Shown here piece by piece: positions 12,101 to 22,400 of a DNA stretch of 64,000 nt. Positions within the stretch are counted from its first letter, which is position 1. Each line of letters begins with the position of its first letter. The DNA lies in contig JACTAT010000061.1 in assembly GCA_014526335.1 (NCBI GenBank), positions 1 to 64,000 on the forward strand, written 5' to 3'. Position numbers and translations under genes: made by a program. Under the pieces are notes generated by a model, which was not told where the DNA came from, searched no databases, and was given only the letters and a program-made list of their open reading frames with translations. The stretch comes from Chrysaora quinquecirrha. Lineage: Eukaryota > Cnidaria > Scyphozoa > Semaeostomeae > Pelagiidae.

Positions 12101-14349
12101 CTTATTGATTGATGATTGGTGATTTATGATTGGTGATTGAGGAATAAGGATTGGTTATTGATTATTTATTATTTATTATTATTGATTGAGTGTTTTTATT
12201 AATGATTTTTGATTTATAATCGACGATTTCTTATTGTTTATTGATAACTCATGATGATTGAAATGATTGATGATTAAAGATTGATACAGTAACTGGTGAT
12301 TGGTGATTCATGCCAGATTATTATTGATTAATGAGTTTTTGATTAATGCTCGATTATTGTTGATAGATTATTGATTTTTTTATGATTGATGATAAATGAT
12401 TGATAACTGATGATTGATGCTTAATTATCATTGATTGATGATTGATGATTTACGATTGATGATTGAGGATTGATGATTGATTATAAATCATTATTGATTG
12501 ATTGTTATTGATCAATGATTTATGATTCACGATTGTTTATTGTTTATTGATAATTGATGATTGAGATGATCTATGCTTGATTATTATCGATTATAGTGGT
12601 TTGTTTTTGATGATAGATGACTGATTAGTTTTGATTAATGATTTTTTGATTGATAATTGATTATTTTGATTGATAATTGACGATTGATGCTAGATGATTG
12701 ATCATTGGTTACTGATGATTTTGTCTTGTAACATGGACTTACACTCAATTGCTGAATTTCACCTGCTGCAACTGTTCTGTTGAACCAAGCTGGCTGTATG
12801 GGCATCATATCTTTACCAAATAAACATCCTTCGCCAATGTAACAATAACTTAAAAATCCAATATTAACGCCTTTTATCTTCTTAATCAGTGGTGTCTTGA
12901 AAGTAGAAAAATATCTTACAGATACATGTATGAAGTTTACACTAACAGAAAATATTTTCGCATATGATAACAAACAAAGAGATGTTTACCAGATTCGATC
13001 ATACATTAGTTAAGCTTCACCGCAAGTAATTGTGGTTTGGTTAAAACGAAAATTGTTTGGAACGACCTTTACGTACATACAGTAAAAACCTGCATGCAAG
13101 AACCCCCCCACCTTTAAAATAAGGCTGTTTTCTTAGTTGTTCAGCAATATCACTACTTTTGAAGAAATATAACAATTCCTGCATTTCACTTTCAGACCAG
13201 TAATCTTCAAGTGTCCGGACGGTGCTAATACCCTTTATGCATGAGATTTAAGCCCAAGATTTACCTGGGTCTGCTGCCCCTTGTTTGTTATTCCAACGTA
13301 AGCGATCCCTGCTTCTTTCAACGTCTCAATGGTTGATTTGATTCCCTTCTCTCCATAATCCATGACATGATTATTTCCAAGAGATACCAAATCTATACCA
13401 GCACACCTTGCGGAAATATTTTGGTGGATCAGCTTCAATATCAAATTTTCCCTAAGACAAAGCTTTGCTTTGCTATGCTTTGCTATGCTTTGCTATGCTT
13501 TGCTATGCTTTGCTATGCTTTGCTATGCTTTGCTATGCTTTGCTATGCTTTGCTATGCTTTGCTATGCTTTCCTATGCTTTCCTATGCTTTCCTATGCTT
13601 TGCTATGCTTTGCTATGCTTTGCTATGCTTTGCTATGCTTTGCTATGCTTTGCTATGCTTTGCTATGCTTTGCTATGCTTTGCTATGCTTTGCTATGCTT
13701 TGTTATGCTTTGCTATGCTTTGCTTTGCTATGCCTTGCTATGCTTTGCTATGCTCTGCTATGCTGTGCTTTGCTATGCTATGCTTTGCTATGTTTTGCTA
13801 TGCTTTGCTATGTTTTTCTTTGCTTTGCTATGCTTTGCTATGCTTTGCTATGCTTTGCTATGCTTTGCTATGCTTTGCTATGCTTTGCTTTGCTATGCCT
13901 TGCTATGCTTTGCTATGCTTTGCTATGCTCTGCTATGCTGTGCTTTGCTATGCTATGCTTTGCTATGTTTTGCTATGCTTTGCTATACTTTGCTATGCTT
14001 TGCTATGCTTTGCTATGCTTTCCTATGCTTTCCTATGCTTTGCTATGCTTTGCTATGCTTTGCTTTGCTTTCACATTAGAATGGATTTATCCTCTTACCT
14101 CAAGCCTTCAACACTTTTAGCCTTGCTCCAATGTTTTATAATCTTTTCTGGTAGATGATCATTTTTGGGCTTGCCTCGACCTTTCCAGAGCACTGATTCC
14201 AAGTTGACTGTTACATAGTCAGCTTCTTTTAAATATGGTTTAATTCTATCGAATGGCCTTTTGTAATCACACGTCTTTCCAGCAAAATACTCTACCATAT
14301 CACCAAGACATGTGTCTCCACCAAATATTAACGTCGCTCCTTCATCTTT
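9129..14349 (-). CDS. pgsAA: CapA/PgsAA-like poly-gamma-glutamate biosynthesis protein, six exons, 5' exon missing
   Basis: Exons in transcript order are 14349-14099, 13451-13265, 12895-12743, 11807-11580, 10544-10441 and 9369-9129, with the stop at 9131-9129. All introns are GT-AG and the phases close exactly, giving 387 residues. Family signatures appear in order: FGGDTCLGD and VNLES (exon 1), SLGNNHVMDYGEKGI (exon 2), HWGFE, GAHPHVPQ and AYSLGNLLF (exon 4). These mark the metallophosphoesterase-like CapA/PgsA fold. In bacteria the protein supports synthesis or export of poly-gamma-glutamate. A gene of this type has been reported as acquired by cnidarians, whose nematocysts contain that polymer. 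No start Met lies in the first exon seen (it opens in phase 0 after an acceptor), so an N-terminal exon, possibly with a signal or anchor segment, must lie above 14,349 and was not found. Its introns hold a hAT element and two large simple repeats. Nematocyte function is inferred, not shown. Confidence 0.88.
9461..9918. mobile_element. Non-autonomous hAT element, copy 2
   Basis: The termini are CAGAGGCGGACTGGCAG and TGCCAGTCCGTCCCTG, flanked by a perfect 8-bp duplication TTTGTAAG (9,453-9,460 and 9,919-9,926). It lies in the last intron of the CapA/PgsAA-like gene. The body matches copy 1 (3,297-3,772) almost throughout. The perfect duplication suggests a younger insertion than copy 1. Confidence 0.85.
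10151..10285. repeat. Palindromic GTACAGTGGAGG-type repeat, second locus
   Basis: GGGGATATCATCAGTACTG units on the left face CAGTACTG and GGAGGATATTC-type complements on the right (ACAGAATATCCTCCACAGTA). It is a shorter relative of the block at 145-370 and lies in an intron of the CapA/PgsAA-like gene. Confidence 0.5.
11374..11505. repeat. Short fold-back element
   Basis: TAGACTGATTACCTGAGTC on the left pairs with GACTCAGGTAATCCGTCTA on the right, and GTTTCGCT pairs with AGCGATAAC inside. It lies in the intron between the fourth and fifth visible exons of the CapA/PgsAA-like gene. No coding content is present. Confidence 0.55.
11918..12718. repeat. Degenerate GATTGATGATT repeat
   Basis: About 800 bp are made almost wholly of GATT, GATGATT and TTATTGATT words without a fixed period. 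The block fills most of the intron between exons 3 and 4 of the CapA/PgsAA-like gene. It looks like an old, drifted simple repeat. Confidence 0.75.
13462..14070. repeat. Decanucleotide array TGCTATGCTT
   Basis: About 60 copies of the 10-bp unit TGCTATGCTT run from 13,462 to 14,070, with a few TCCT, TGTT and shortened variants. Because the unit is 10 bp long and stop-free, all three plus-strand frames stay open and read out as Met-Leu-Cys-Tyr-Ala-type repeats. The array sits inside the intron between CapA exons 1 and 2 and is not coding. A duplicated higher-order block (about 13,720-13,800 and 13,885-13,965) is visible. Confidence 0.9.
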
Positions 14350-15162
14350 CTGTTGGAAAACAGTTGCAATAAAAGCAGTATAGCTATATATTGTTTATTT
14401 GCAGTTCGCAACCAATGTTCAACATGCAAGAATGCTTCCCAAGGAGTTAGACAATTTGAGATTTTGCCTAATTTTTCTTTGGAAAGATAACTCCTACCAT
14501 GCTAAATACGAGGGACTATTCACTCCTTGAAAAGGATTTTCAAGAGACTTACAAATTCGCTTCACACAGTTTCGTTTAAGCTGCTTTTCTTGATAGAGGT
14601 TCCGGGCAATGAGTTCAGAATAAGAAAAAATGTAAGATCTGAAGAAGCCTTGTTTGGCAAGGCGAAATAACTGTATTTCCAAAAACAGATTGTTTTCTTT
14701 TGTTGTCTTGCGCTGTGGTGTTACTGCGTACATTATATAATTGAACTCGTCGCAGCAAGTAGCTCTTAAGCTCGAAGCAAGCAGCAAGCTAAGTGATCTT
14801 TTCTTTTTTCTGTTATTATGAAGAAACGCCCTCTTCCATTTTCAAGATTGCCTTTATAGCCGACTTAACAAAATACGGTAGATCGAATTAATAAATACCT
14901 TTGCTTGAGAAAAAAGCTTCAGCGAGTACAAATACAGAACAATCACTGGAAAACAAATTGTAGATCTAATGTCAATTAACAGTGTCAAGTAGAAAGGGTT
15001 TTACAAAAAGTATTTTGGTATACTAAACCAAGAACTGACTCTCTTCAGTAGCAAGCAAGCGCCTTAAATATTAGTTGCTACATCACATTCTCCCAACTCC
15101 AGCCTCAACTCAGACTAATGTTTCTTATACACTTTTTTTTAATAAGAGAGCGAAATTTTTTT
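14350..15162. other. Gene-free interval upstream of the first visible CapA exon
   Basis: The missing N-terminal exon of the CapA/PgsAA-like gene should lie here or further right on the minus strand, but I could not identify it. A minus-strand open frame at 14,494-14,787 has no recognisable domain. A solitary family A MITE end (CACTTTTTTTTAATAAGAG) is present near 15,130. Confidence 0.35.
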
Positions 15163-15534
15163 TGAAGATTCAGTACCATGAAGGAAGAGAATTTTACGAC
15201 GTTTCGGGCTTTACCCTTTATCAAGTGACGGTTTAGGTTTAATTTCAAAATACCAGTGCAAAAGAGGTTGAGAAAAATTGAAAATGAGGTAAAATAAAGA
15301 TTTACAAGTCCTTGATGATTAAGTGTGCCTTGTTTATAAATGATTTTCTTCTCTAAAGTTTTCCTTCCTCACTCGAGAATCTGATGGTGCATGTGGAAGG
15401 GCTTGGACTTTCATGTGGTTGATGGAGTGGTTTAGGGAGTTGAAGTGTTTGGAGATGTTGATGTCGGCGTCGTCGTCGTGATTCTGTTTATTCTTGACAT
15501 TTCTGAGATGTTCACCAAAGCGGTTTTTTATATA
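15163..15534 (-). mobile_element. Penelope-like element, 3' fragment with GIY-YIG C-terminus
   Basis: On the minus strand, 15,534-15,334 encodes a peptide with FGEHLRNVKN, HFNSLNHS and HMKVQAL. This matches the end of the GIY-YIG endonuclease domain found at the C-terminus of Penelope-like retroelements. Downstream on the same strand lies the typical tail (CACTTGATAAAGGG, CCCGAAACGTCG) ending near 15,163. The element is truncated on its 5' side exactly where a family A MITE begins. It is dead. Confidence 0.6.
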
Positions 15535-15873
15535 CACTCTTTTTTATAGGAACACACTTTTAAGAACATTGGGGCTCGATTTGCCAAAAAATAAGAACAG
15601 CTAAGAACATGTCCAGCCTTAGATGAAAAGTAAGAAACAAGAAAATTTGTTTTTAGAAATTTCATCTCATGTTAACAAAACAGAACTATGCAATTACTGA
15701 ATTAAAGTATATAGAAGATATGCCAAACTGTTAATATTGTTCGTAGAAGCGATCTATTGTGTGTTGTTGTAGAAAAATCAATGTTCAAATAAGAAAACTG
15801 TTAAGAACACTCGAGCCTAAAATTATTCAAAAATAAGAACATTGAGCCTCGGAGGTTCCTATGAAAAAGAGGG
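15535..15873. mobile_element. TA-flanked MITE, family A, copy 2
   Basis: The ends CACTCTTTTTTATAGGAAC and GTTCCTATGAAAAAGAGGG are inverted repeats flanked by TA on both sides. Next to each end the GAACATT and GAGCC(T)CG motifs are mirrored. It abuts the Penelope-like fragment on its left. Confidence 0.7.
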
Positions 15874-17156
15874 TATAAAATGTATTGTATATTTCCCGTC
15901 TCGAACCTTACCTTGTGAGATTCAAACTTTATTACATTATAGTCCTCCGAACGCGGTTCTTTGTGATCATGGTGCGTGATGCATTCACCACTGGACAATT
16001 TTTCATGCGTGATAACGTGAAACATCAATTTGCGCGGGTGAATGCGTGAATCTTAGCTCCAGCGTGTCTCGTGAAACGTGTTGAAATGGCTCGTGATTTC
16101 GTGATTTACATACTGGGGACATTATTGTGTCATTGCTTATTGGTATAACAGAGAAGACGGTTATTGAGCCCTTTTATCATCCATTGAGCATTCATATTTC
16201 TTTTATTCATGAAGCTCCTTAAAAATTAATTTTTTTGGCTTCCCTATTACAAACTTATCGTGGGAAGAATTTTTCAAAGCTAGTTTCTTTAAATACATGA
16301 AGTTAAGCAGGAAAGCAGCCAAAATTTAAATCTTGCTAAAAGTTTCAGGGAGAAACACTTGAAGTTACGTGCACGTAAAAATGAAGTTTTATTGTTAAGC
16401 GACAGGTTTTTCTTGATTGTGTTCGTGATGTTTGTCAACTTGTTTTTCTTGTTTTTTCATTCAGTTTGTTTATTATCACCTTGTCAACTGTATTCTATGT
16501 CCTATTGTCATTTCATTTGGTCATCATCATCTTGCTATTGTCATAATCCCAGTTGCGTCATTAGGTGTGTCTTTAGTGTGTTTTCAGTTGTTGTCATCTT
16601 GGTTACCATCAGTCGTGTTTTTGCTGTTGTCGATTCAAGTTGTGTACTGGGGTTTTCCGCTGAATTTTCTAGCGAATTTTCTGTCTGTCAGAAGCTTTAG
16701 AGATCGAAGTTTGTTAAATAAGAACGCTGGATTTTATCAAGTTGATTAGTCTTTTTACCGTTTACGTTTATTTATACATTTATACATAAGAGTGATTCAT
16801 TTTATTTACATGAGGACAAAATTATTGGTTGAATCCTTGTTCATCTTAATCTGTAAAACACGCTAGTTTTACATTATCTTGCGTGATTGCGTGATTAGTC
16901 CGAAAATTGCGCAGGATTTCTTGATTTGCTTTGCTTTGTTTACTCCGTTTGGGGCTCCCAACACTGATAGCAATAATAATATTATATTTGAAGCAAGCAT
17001 CTTGAAATAGGTCCTAAATATAGGGCAATGTCCAAAATTATCCATCGGACACATAAAATTCCACACATCTGTTACTCTGTTCTTTTTTGTGCCGGCTTTG
17101 TTACTAGTTTTTTTACTTTAATTTTCTTTTGTTAATGCTGTTCCTTTGTTACCTTG

Positions 17157-17321
17157 CACGTTTGTTTTATATAAGAAACCTAGCCTCTCTAGTAATAGTT
17201 TCTTAAGTTTTCTATTGTTTTCTATTGTTTTAAAAAACAAAAGAACGAAAGAATCTATTGTAATTTGCCAGAATTCTTACTAGTGGGTTTCTTATAAAGC
17301 GGTTTCTTATAAAAAAACGTG
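17157..17321. mobile_element. MITE, family A, short copy 3
   Basis: The left end CACGTTTGTTTTATATAAGAAACC and right end GGTTTCTTATAAAAAAACGTG match each other as inverted repeats. The right flank is TA, but the left flank is TG, so one side has mutated. At 165 bp it is an internally deleted version. Confidence 0.6.
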
Positions 17322-17692
17322 TATTCTTTTATATGCCTGCCATGTAAAAGTAGTGCTTATATAAAAAATATATATAAATACAAATACACTACAGTACCTA
17401 CCAAAAGATATAAGATTCTGCAAGTCCATAATGTAATAATTGAAAAATATCAATCCGTGGGTATGGTCTTATGATACTGATTTTCATCAATTTTGTTACA
17501 AGCTGGTCTATTATGTATAGTGCTGGTGACCAAGGAAACTGTTTCGAAGTTTCAGTTGACGTCGCAGTTCAATGATCTGAATAAACATGCATAGGATACT
17601 GTAAATTGTTTTCGGGATCGAAATTTCAATCTACTTACAGTTCTCTGGAACAAAATTTCAATCTCAACCTTCTATACTGTCAAAACTGAATA

Positions 17693-18035
17693 CACGGTAT
17701 TTTATAAGGGACACCTTTATAAGGAACTCGAGGCTGAAAATTCCCGAAAAATTAAGAAACTTTAAAGAACTGTCGAGGCTGGGATGAAAAACTAAGAAAC
17801 TTTTTTTAAAGAACAAGACGGTTTAACAATATATTTCCCATCGTTCTTCCCCAAAAGGCTCCATTTACACTTAAAGTTAGAAATGAAGAATAGTTTATAT
17901 GGATTTGCTGTAAAAATTAGCTTTTATACATACCCCACGACAAGGAACAGTAATTAACTTACAGCCTCATTTTGTTGAAAAATTAAGGAACTCCTACCTC
18001 AACTCAGACCAAAGGTTCCTTATTAAAAAAACGTG
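17693..18035. mobile_element. TA-flanked MITE, family A, copy 4
   Basis: The ends CACGGTATTTTATAAGGGACA and GGTTCCTTATTAAAAAAACGTG are flanked by TA on both sides. Subterminal GGAACTCGAGGCTG and CCTCAACTCAGACC segments are weakly mirrored. Its length of about 340 bp matches copies 1 and 2. Confidence 0.65.
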
Positions 18036-18254
18036 TAAAAAAGAAAGACTAGTCCCAGTATTGACTCTGTCCGCAAATTTATCAGACAAAGGGACGCACA
18101 TCGAAGAGCACTGTAGGCTATGCTTTTTTCAACTTAGACTGAATTGTGTCCCAATGACAAAAAATTGGTATCAACGCTGCTTGTGTTTTGAACACCAGTC
18201 ACAATCAACTCTGCGGGATTCAGGTATTCAGCGAGATGACCAAAGGATCAAATA

Positions 18255-18420
18255 CACGTTTTTTTTTTTATAAAGAACCACTTTATAAGGAACCTACATG
18301 TAGAAGGCCCAACCCAGGGTATTTGTTATCTTGCCATTATATCTATACTGTTTGGAAATCTATAAGTTTGATAGTGATACATTAACTTTGCATACTCATA
18401 TCATTGGTTTTTAAGGAACT
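18255..18420. mobile_element. MITE, family A, left-end fragment
   Basis: TA is followed by CACGTTTTTTTTTTTATAAAG, then GAACCACTTTATAAGGAACC and ATGTAGAAGGCCC. This matches the reverse complement of the right end of the copy at 39,568-39,971. No right terminus is present, so the copy is truncated, probably near GTTTTTAAGGAACTC at about 18,418. Confidence 0.5.
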
Positions 18421-18976
18421 CATTCGTGACTGCTAACATGTTTAAGAATGTTGGCCAACATTTTTATCGATTTGAGCAAAATTTATGTGTTGGTACGGTT
18501 TGCTGTGTCTTTCCAATATTTTGGCACAACATTTTCAATTTTGGTTGTTATTTCGGAGAAATGGACCACGATTTTTTTTTTGTTCTTCGTCGTCAACCAA
18601 AAGAGCGAGCAATAAACAAACAGCTGCTTCCTTTTCGGCCTTGTTTGCAAAAGATCATATATAGAAGGTATTAGCATCCCAAATCATCTCAGATTTTATG
18701 ATGGTTTGGCAAACTGTACCCAACATGTTTGCCTATTTTCAGCCAACATATTGGCCAACGAAGTTGGCTCGGTTTGCGCCCGCCTTGCGCAAGTGCCTCT
18801 TGCATTTGTTATGGATTGCTCTTTTGTTTATATGCAGTATACAAACCGAGAGACAAGACTATCCTTTTGAAACCATAATCCAATACAATCCTTTATTTTT
18901 AGAATTTTTTATTTTCAGAATTAAAGAATTAACCCCACAAAGAACAGTACTAAAAAACTCATGACCTTAAGTTATA

Positions 18977-19040
18977 GAAGCAAGAAAATATGGAAGCAAG
19001 AAAATATGGAAGCAAGAAAATATGGAAGCAAGAAAATATG
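18977..19040 (+). repeat. Four perfect 16-bp tandem repeats
   Basis: GAAGCAAGAAAATATG is repeated four times without change. About 15 bp downstream, at 19,061-19,076, TATATTTTCTTGCTATTG carries the inverse of the unit. No gene is evident. Confidence 0.8.
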
Positions 19041-19761
19041 GAAGCGATCCGACGAGATTCTATATTTTCTTGCTATTGGTTGCTCAAAATTAAAGCCGGT
19101 ATTTTCATTCCTGTAGAAGCAAAAAAGACTCGGGCAGCGCAAATCAATGTCTGGTCAGGACTTTTAGAGACCTTGCGTGACCCGAGTCGTCGAGAAAGAC
19201 TTGATTATGTTGGTAATGCTGTACAATGTTAGCAGTGAGGAGTTTGCTGCCATCATTTCTAGGTTTGGATCGATTGCGCACATTGACAGTAATTAGACTT
19301 ATTACTCGGGTCTCATGTTCCGCTCATAAAATCCAGATAAACGACCACAGCAATTCGTTACTCTGAGACTCATATCCTTACGCGAACGGCAACGTTTTCT
19401 TAGGGATGCTGCCTTGATTAAAAGGGGCATGTTTAGTACGGTAAAACGTTTCTTCCAACAACAATTCCACATCTAACATGCGACTACATTTTCACATCAG
19501 ATTATTAGGTTTTCATTTTTTTATTGTGCAAGCTTATAATTATTTATTGCTTCAATCAAGCAACGAAGGAATAGATTTTTCATGGAATCAGGGCTGAACT
19601 TTTATTGTAGGGTTCGACTATGTGAGCGAAGCGAGCACCTGTAAAATCTGGCTTCCAGGGAGTTTAAGGCAAAGGTTGTTCCATAGGTTGTTCCTAATTT
19701 CTAAAGCTTACAAATGGCTGAAAATGACACCCATATCACTTGGAATAAAATAATAGCTGGC

Positions 19762-20261
19762 NNNNNNNNNNNNNNNNNNNNNNNNNNNNNNNNNNNNNNN
19801 NNNNNNNNNNNNNNNNNNNNNNNNNNNNNNNNNNNNNNNNNNNNNNNNNNNNNNNNNNNNNNNNNNNNNNNNNNNNNNNNNNNNNNNNNNNNNNNNNNNN
19901 NNNNNNNNNNNNNNNNNNNNNNNNNNNNNNNNNNNNNNNNNNNNNNNNNNNNNNNNNNNNNNNNNNNNNNNNNNNNNNNNNNNNNNNNNNNNNNNNNNNN
20001 NNNNNNNNNNNNNNNNNNNNNNNNNNNNNNNNNNNNNNNNNNNNNNNNNNNNNNNNNNNNNNNNNNNNNNNNNNNNNNNNNNNNNNNNNNNNNNNNNNNN
20101 NNNNNNNNNNNNNNNNNNNNNNNNNNNNNNNNNNNNNNNNNNNNNNNNNNNNNNNNNNNNNNNNNNNNNNNNNNNNNNNNNNNNNNNNNNNNNNNNNNNN
20201 NNNNNNNNNNNNNNNNNNNNNNNNNNNNNNNNNNNNNNNNNNNNNNNNNNNNNNNNNNNNN
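19762..20261. other. Assembly gap of 500 N
   Basis: Exactly 500 unknown bases mark a scaffold join of unstated true length. Open frames drawn across it are meaningless. The sequence to its right (20,262-20,425) matches, inverted, the segment 27,234-27,395, so the gap probably falls inside a repeat. Confidence 1.
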
Positions 20262-20425
20262 CAAGACATTTTAAATTTCAGCATACCATACGAAAGGGCG
20301 TCGAAAATGAAGCCAAGTATTGTAAGGCATGCCTTGCATTTGATATACGGATACAAAGTTATACAAGTTAAAAATGTGCTCAACTGCAGAGGCTAAAATA
20401 TTTTGAAAATTGAAAGTTCATTCTG
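20262..20425. repeat. Dispersed repeat, partner of 27,234-27,395 (inverted)
   Basis: This segment contains ATACGGATACAAAGTTAT, GGCATGCCTTGCATTTGA and AAAAATGTGCTC. The reverse complement of 27,234-27,395 shows the same landmarks in the same order. The two arms face each other across the LINE cluster. The family is unknown. Confidence 0.6.
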
Positions 20426-22400
20426 TAACCTGTCTCTTACACTTTTTTGAGGTTTCACGGCTGTGTAAGAGGTGCGAAATTGTTCGAAAAACGTAGATTC
20501 ATAGTGATAATTTTCAATGAGACCTTCTTCTTACCTACTGAACAGGACTGTGCTTTTCCAATGATACCTAGGTAATGCAATGTATGCCTGTCCAATTTCA
20601 TTGCTTACCATTATTATTGCCTTTAAAGATACATAAATGGGGCAAAGTGAGAAAAATTTAGGCTCAGTTATGAGAAATGAGTCAAAAGTTCTTATCCATT
20701 GAGCGAGCCAAAACTTTGCGACTATGTGTTGCTCTCATGATTCTTTAAGCCCTATACGCCTACATAAATTCAACTTAAAATCATTATTATTACCCTATCA
20801 GATTCACAAGGAGTACGAAAATGTCAGAAGAATTTAGATTCACGGGATAGGTGTCCAATCAAACGTTCTTTTTATCCAGCGATAATCTATGTCTAAGGAT
20901 AAAAGCAACTCAACGCGAAGCCAGCTCCTAAAAAGCCTGTTGCTATCCTGAAAGAGTGTCAGTTATTTCATATACTGTTCTTCACGAAGAAAAGAGACAA
21001 GGGCCGACTAGCGTGATTGCTTTTTGTTCCCAGTGAAAATGGTCTAATTCCGCGAGAAACCGTATACCATCATCGACAGAAACAACGCTTACAAAGGGAA
21101 CCGGTAAAGAATGTGTTAGAGTTCATAACAACAACCTCGGAAAAGCTGAAGATCAAGTCAATTAATACTGTAAGCAGCGCTAAATTTGCTAAACTTAGAA
21201 ATGGACTTTGAATTTTTTGACCGTGAAGATAAAAAGCTGTTCGTTAAGTAAGACTTGGGGATTGCTGTTCGCCTATTTAATATACCTAATCTGATTGAAA
21301 AAATACACAATAATTCTCCAAAAAGGAACGCTAACGTTGAAACTGGCTGCTACCTGCTTCACGATTCAGCCTGCTACGCTTGGTGCTCAGGTTCGGGTAT
21401 GTGGTTTTCTGTTAAAGCTTTATTAGGACGAATTGCTTTCATATATGTAATTATTGTACGGGAACGTCTACCTGTTTTCCGACTATGCTGTTCGATAGTC
21501 ACCCAGTCTCTATGGTCAGGATCCACAGAGCTCCATTGGCTTCATCAGATTAAATAGTTCAAGCATACAAAACATTAGTTACCATGTTAGGGAAGTGCGA
21601 AACAGTCTATATTCAATTTCAAGAAGCCGATGTTGCATTTGGTATGGAATGTAAATGGCAACCGTGAAAGTAGAACAACAAGAAGAGAGATACAACCAAA
21701 TAAAAGAGCAGATGATGTCAATGGCGCTTCTAATGAAACAGCGAAAGATCATTATCATGAACCGCAGGGCATCTTCTAAGGAATTATGACTAGTGGGCCA
21801 ATCCTACAGGAGAGCTCGATTCACTAAGAAAAAAGTAAGGTCTGCAATCAAGACTATATCAAGAAATGAATGGCTGGTAACTCCAGTGGCCTGCAAACAC
21901 CTTTTCCGACCATGAAGCAAACAAGTAATGAGAAACATGTGCCAAAGGTGCACTTCCCAAGGAGGGTACGGGGACATACTTCCCTCGGAAAATTTTGGAA
22001 TTTTATGTGTCTAGAGTCGCCCTGGTTGGGTTTCCGTGACTGAAATATGCTATAGTATATCTAACTACAAAATGATTCTATTTCACCAACTTAGAAAGGG
22101 CCCAATCTAGTGGACCAAAAGCCACAAATTTTGCTCTTTTTACTGGGCCAGGAAAAGGACCCACTGGGCCAATGGCCTAGTAGTTACAATGTTCAAAGAT
22201 GCCCTGCATGAACGCAACTTAGTGAGTGATACCAGTGCGTTTTCTAACAATTCACTCTCGTATTCTGCTATTCTTCTTTGCAAAAGATCTCGCAATGGAG
22301 CTGCAGTGGAGACTTGCACAACTACTTATTTTATACCACGCTTTACCGCGCTTGATGAAATCCAGGGTTGAGCTACAAGTTCTAGACGCATGATGTACAG
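20426..22400. other. Unassigned, possibly decayed coding sequence
   Basis: Between 21,017 and 21,560 the plus strand shows several short, adjoining open frames in different phases, separated by single stops. This is the pattern of a decayed coding sequence, but I recognise no domain. I find no exon of CEP135, which would be expected upstream of 28,296. The rest is AT-rich sequence without visible features. Confidence 0.3.

Noticed and set aside
13367..14158. Three long overlapping plus-strand frames rich in Met-Leu-Cys-Tyr-Ala
   Set aside because: They are the three readings of a stop-free 10-bp repeat inside a CapA intron. The real exons are on the other strand on both sides.
14494..14787. 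97-codon minus-strand frame as the missing first exon of the CapA/PgsAA-like gene
   Set aside because: It ends in a stop without a usable donor in phase 0 and shows no signal or anchor segment.
19701..20383. Open frames across 19,701-20,383
   Set aside because: They consist almost entirely of unknown bases in the 500-N gap.
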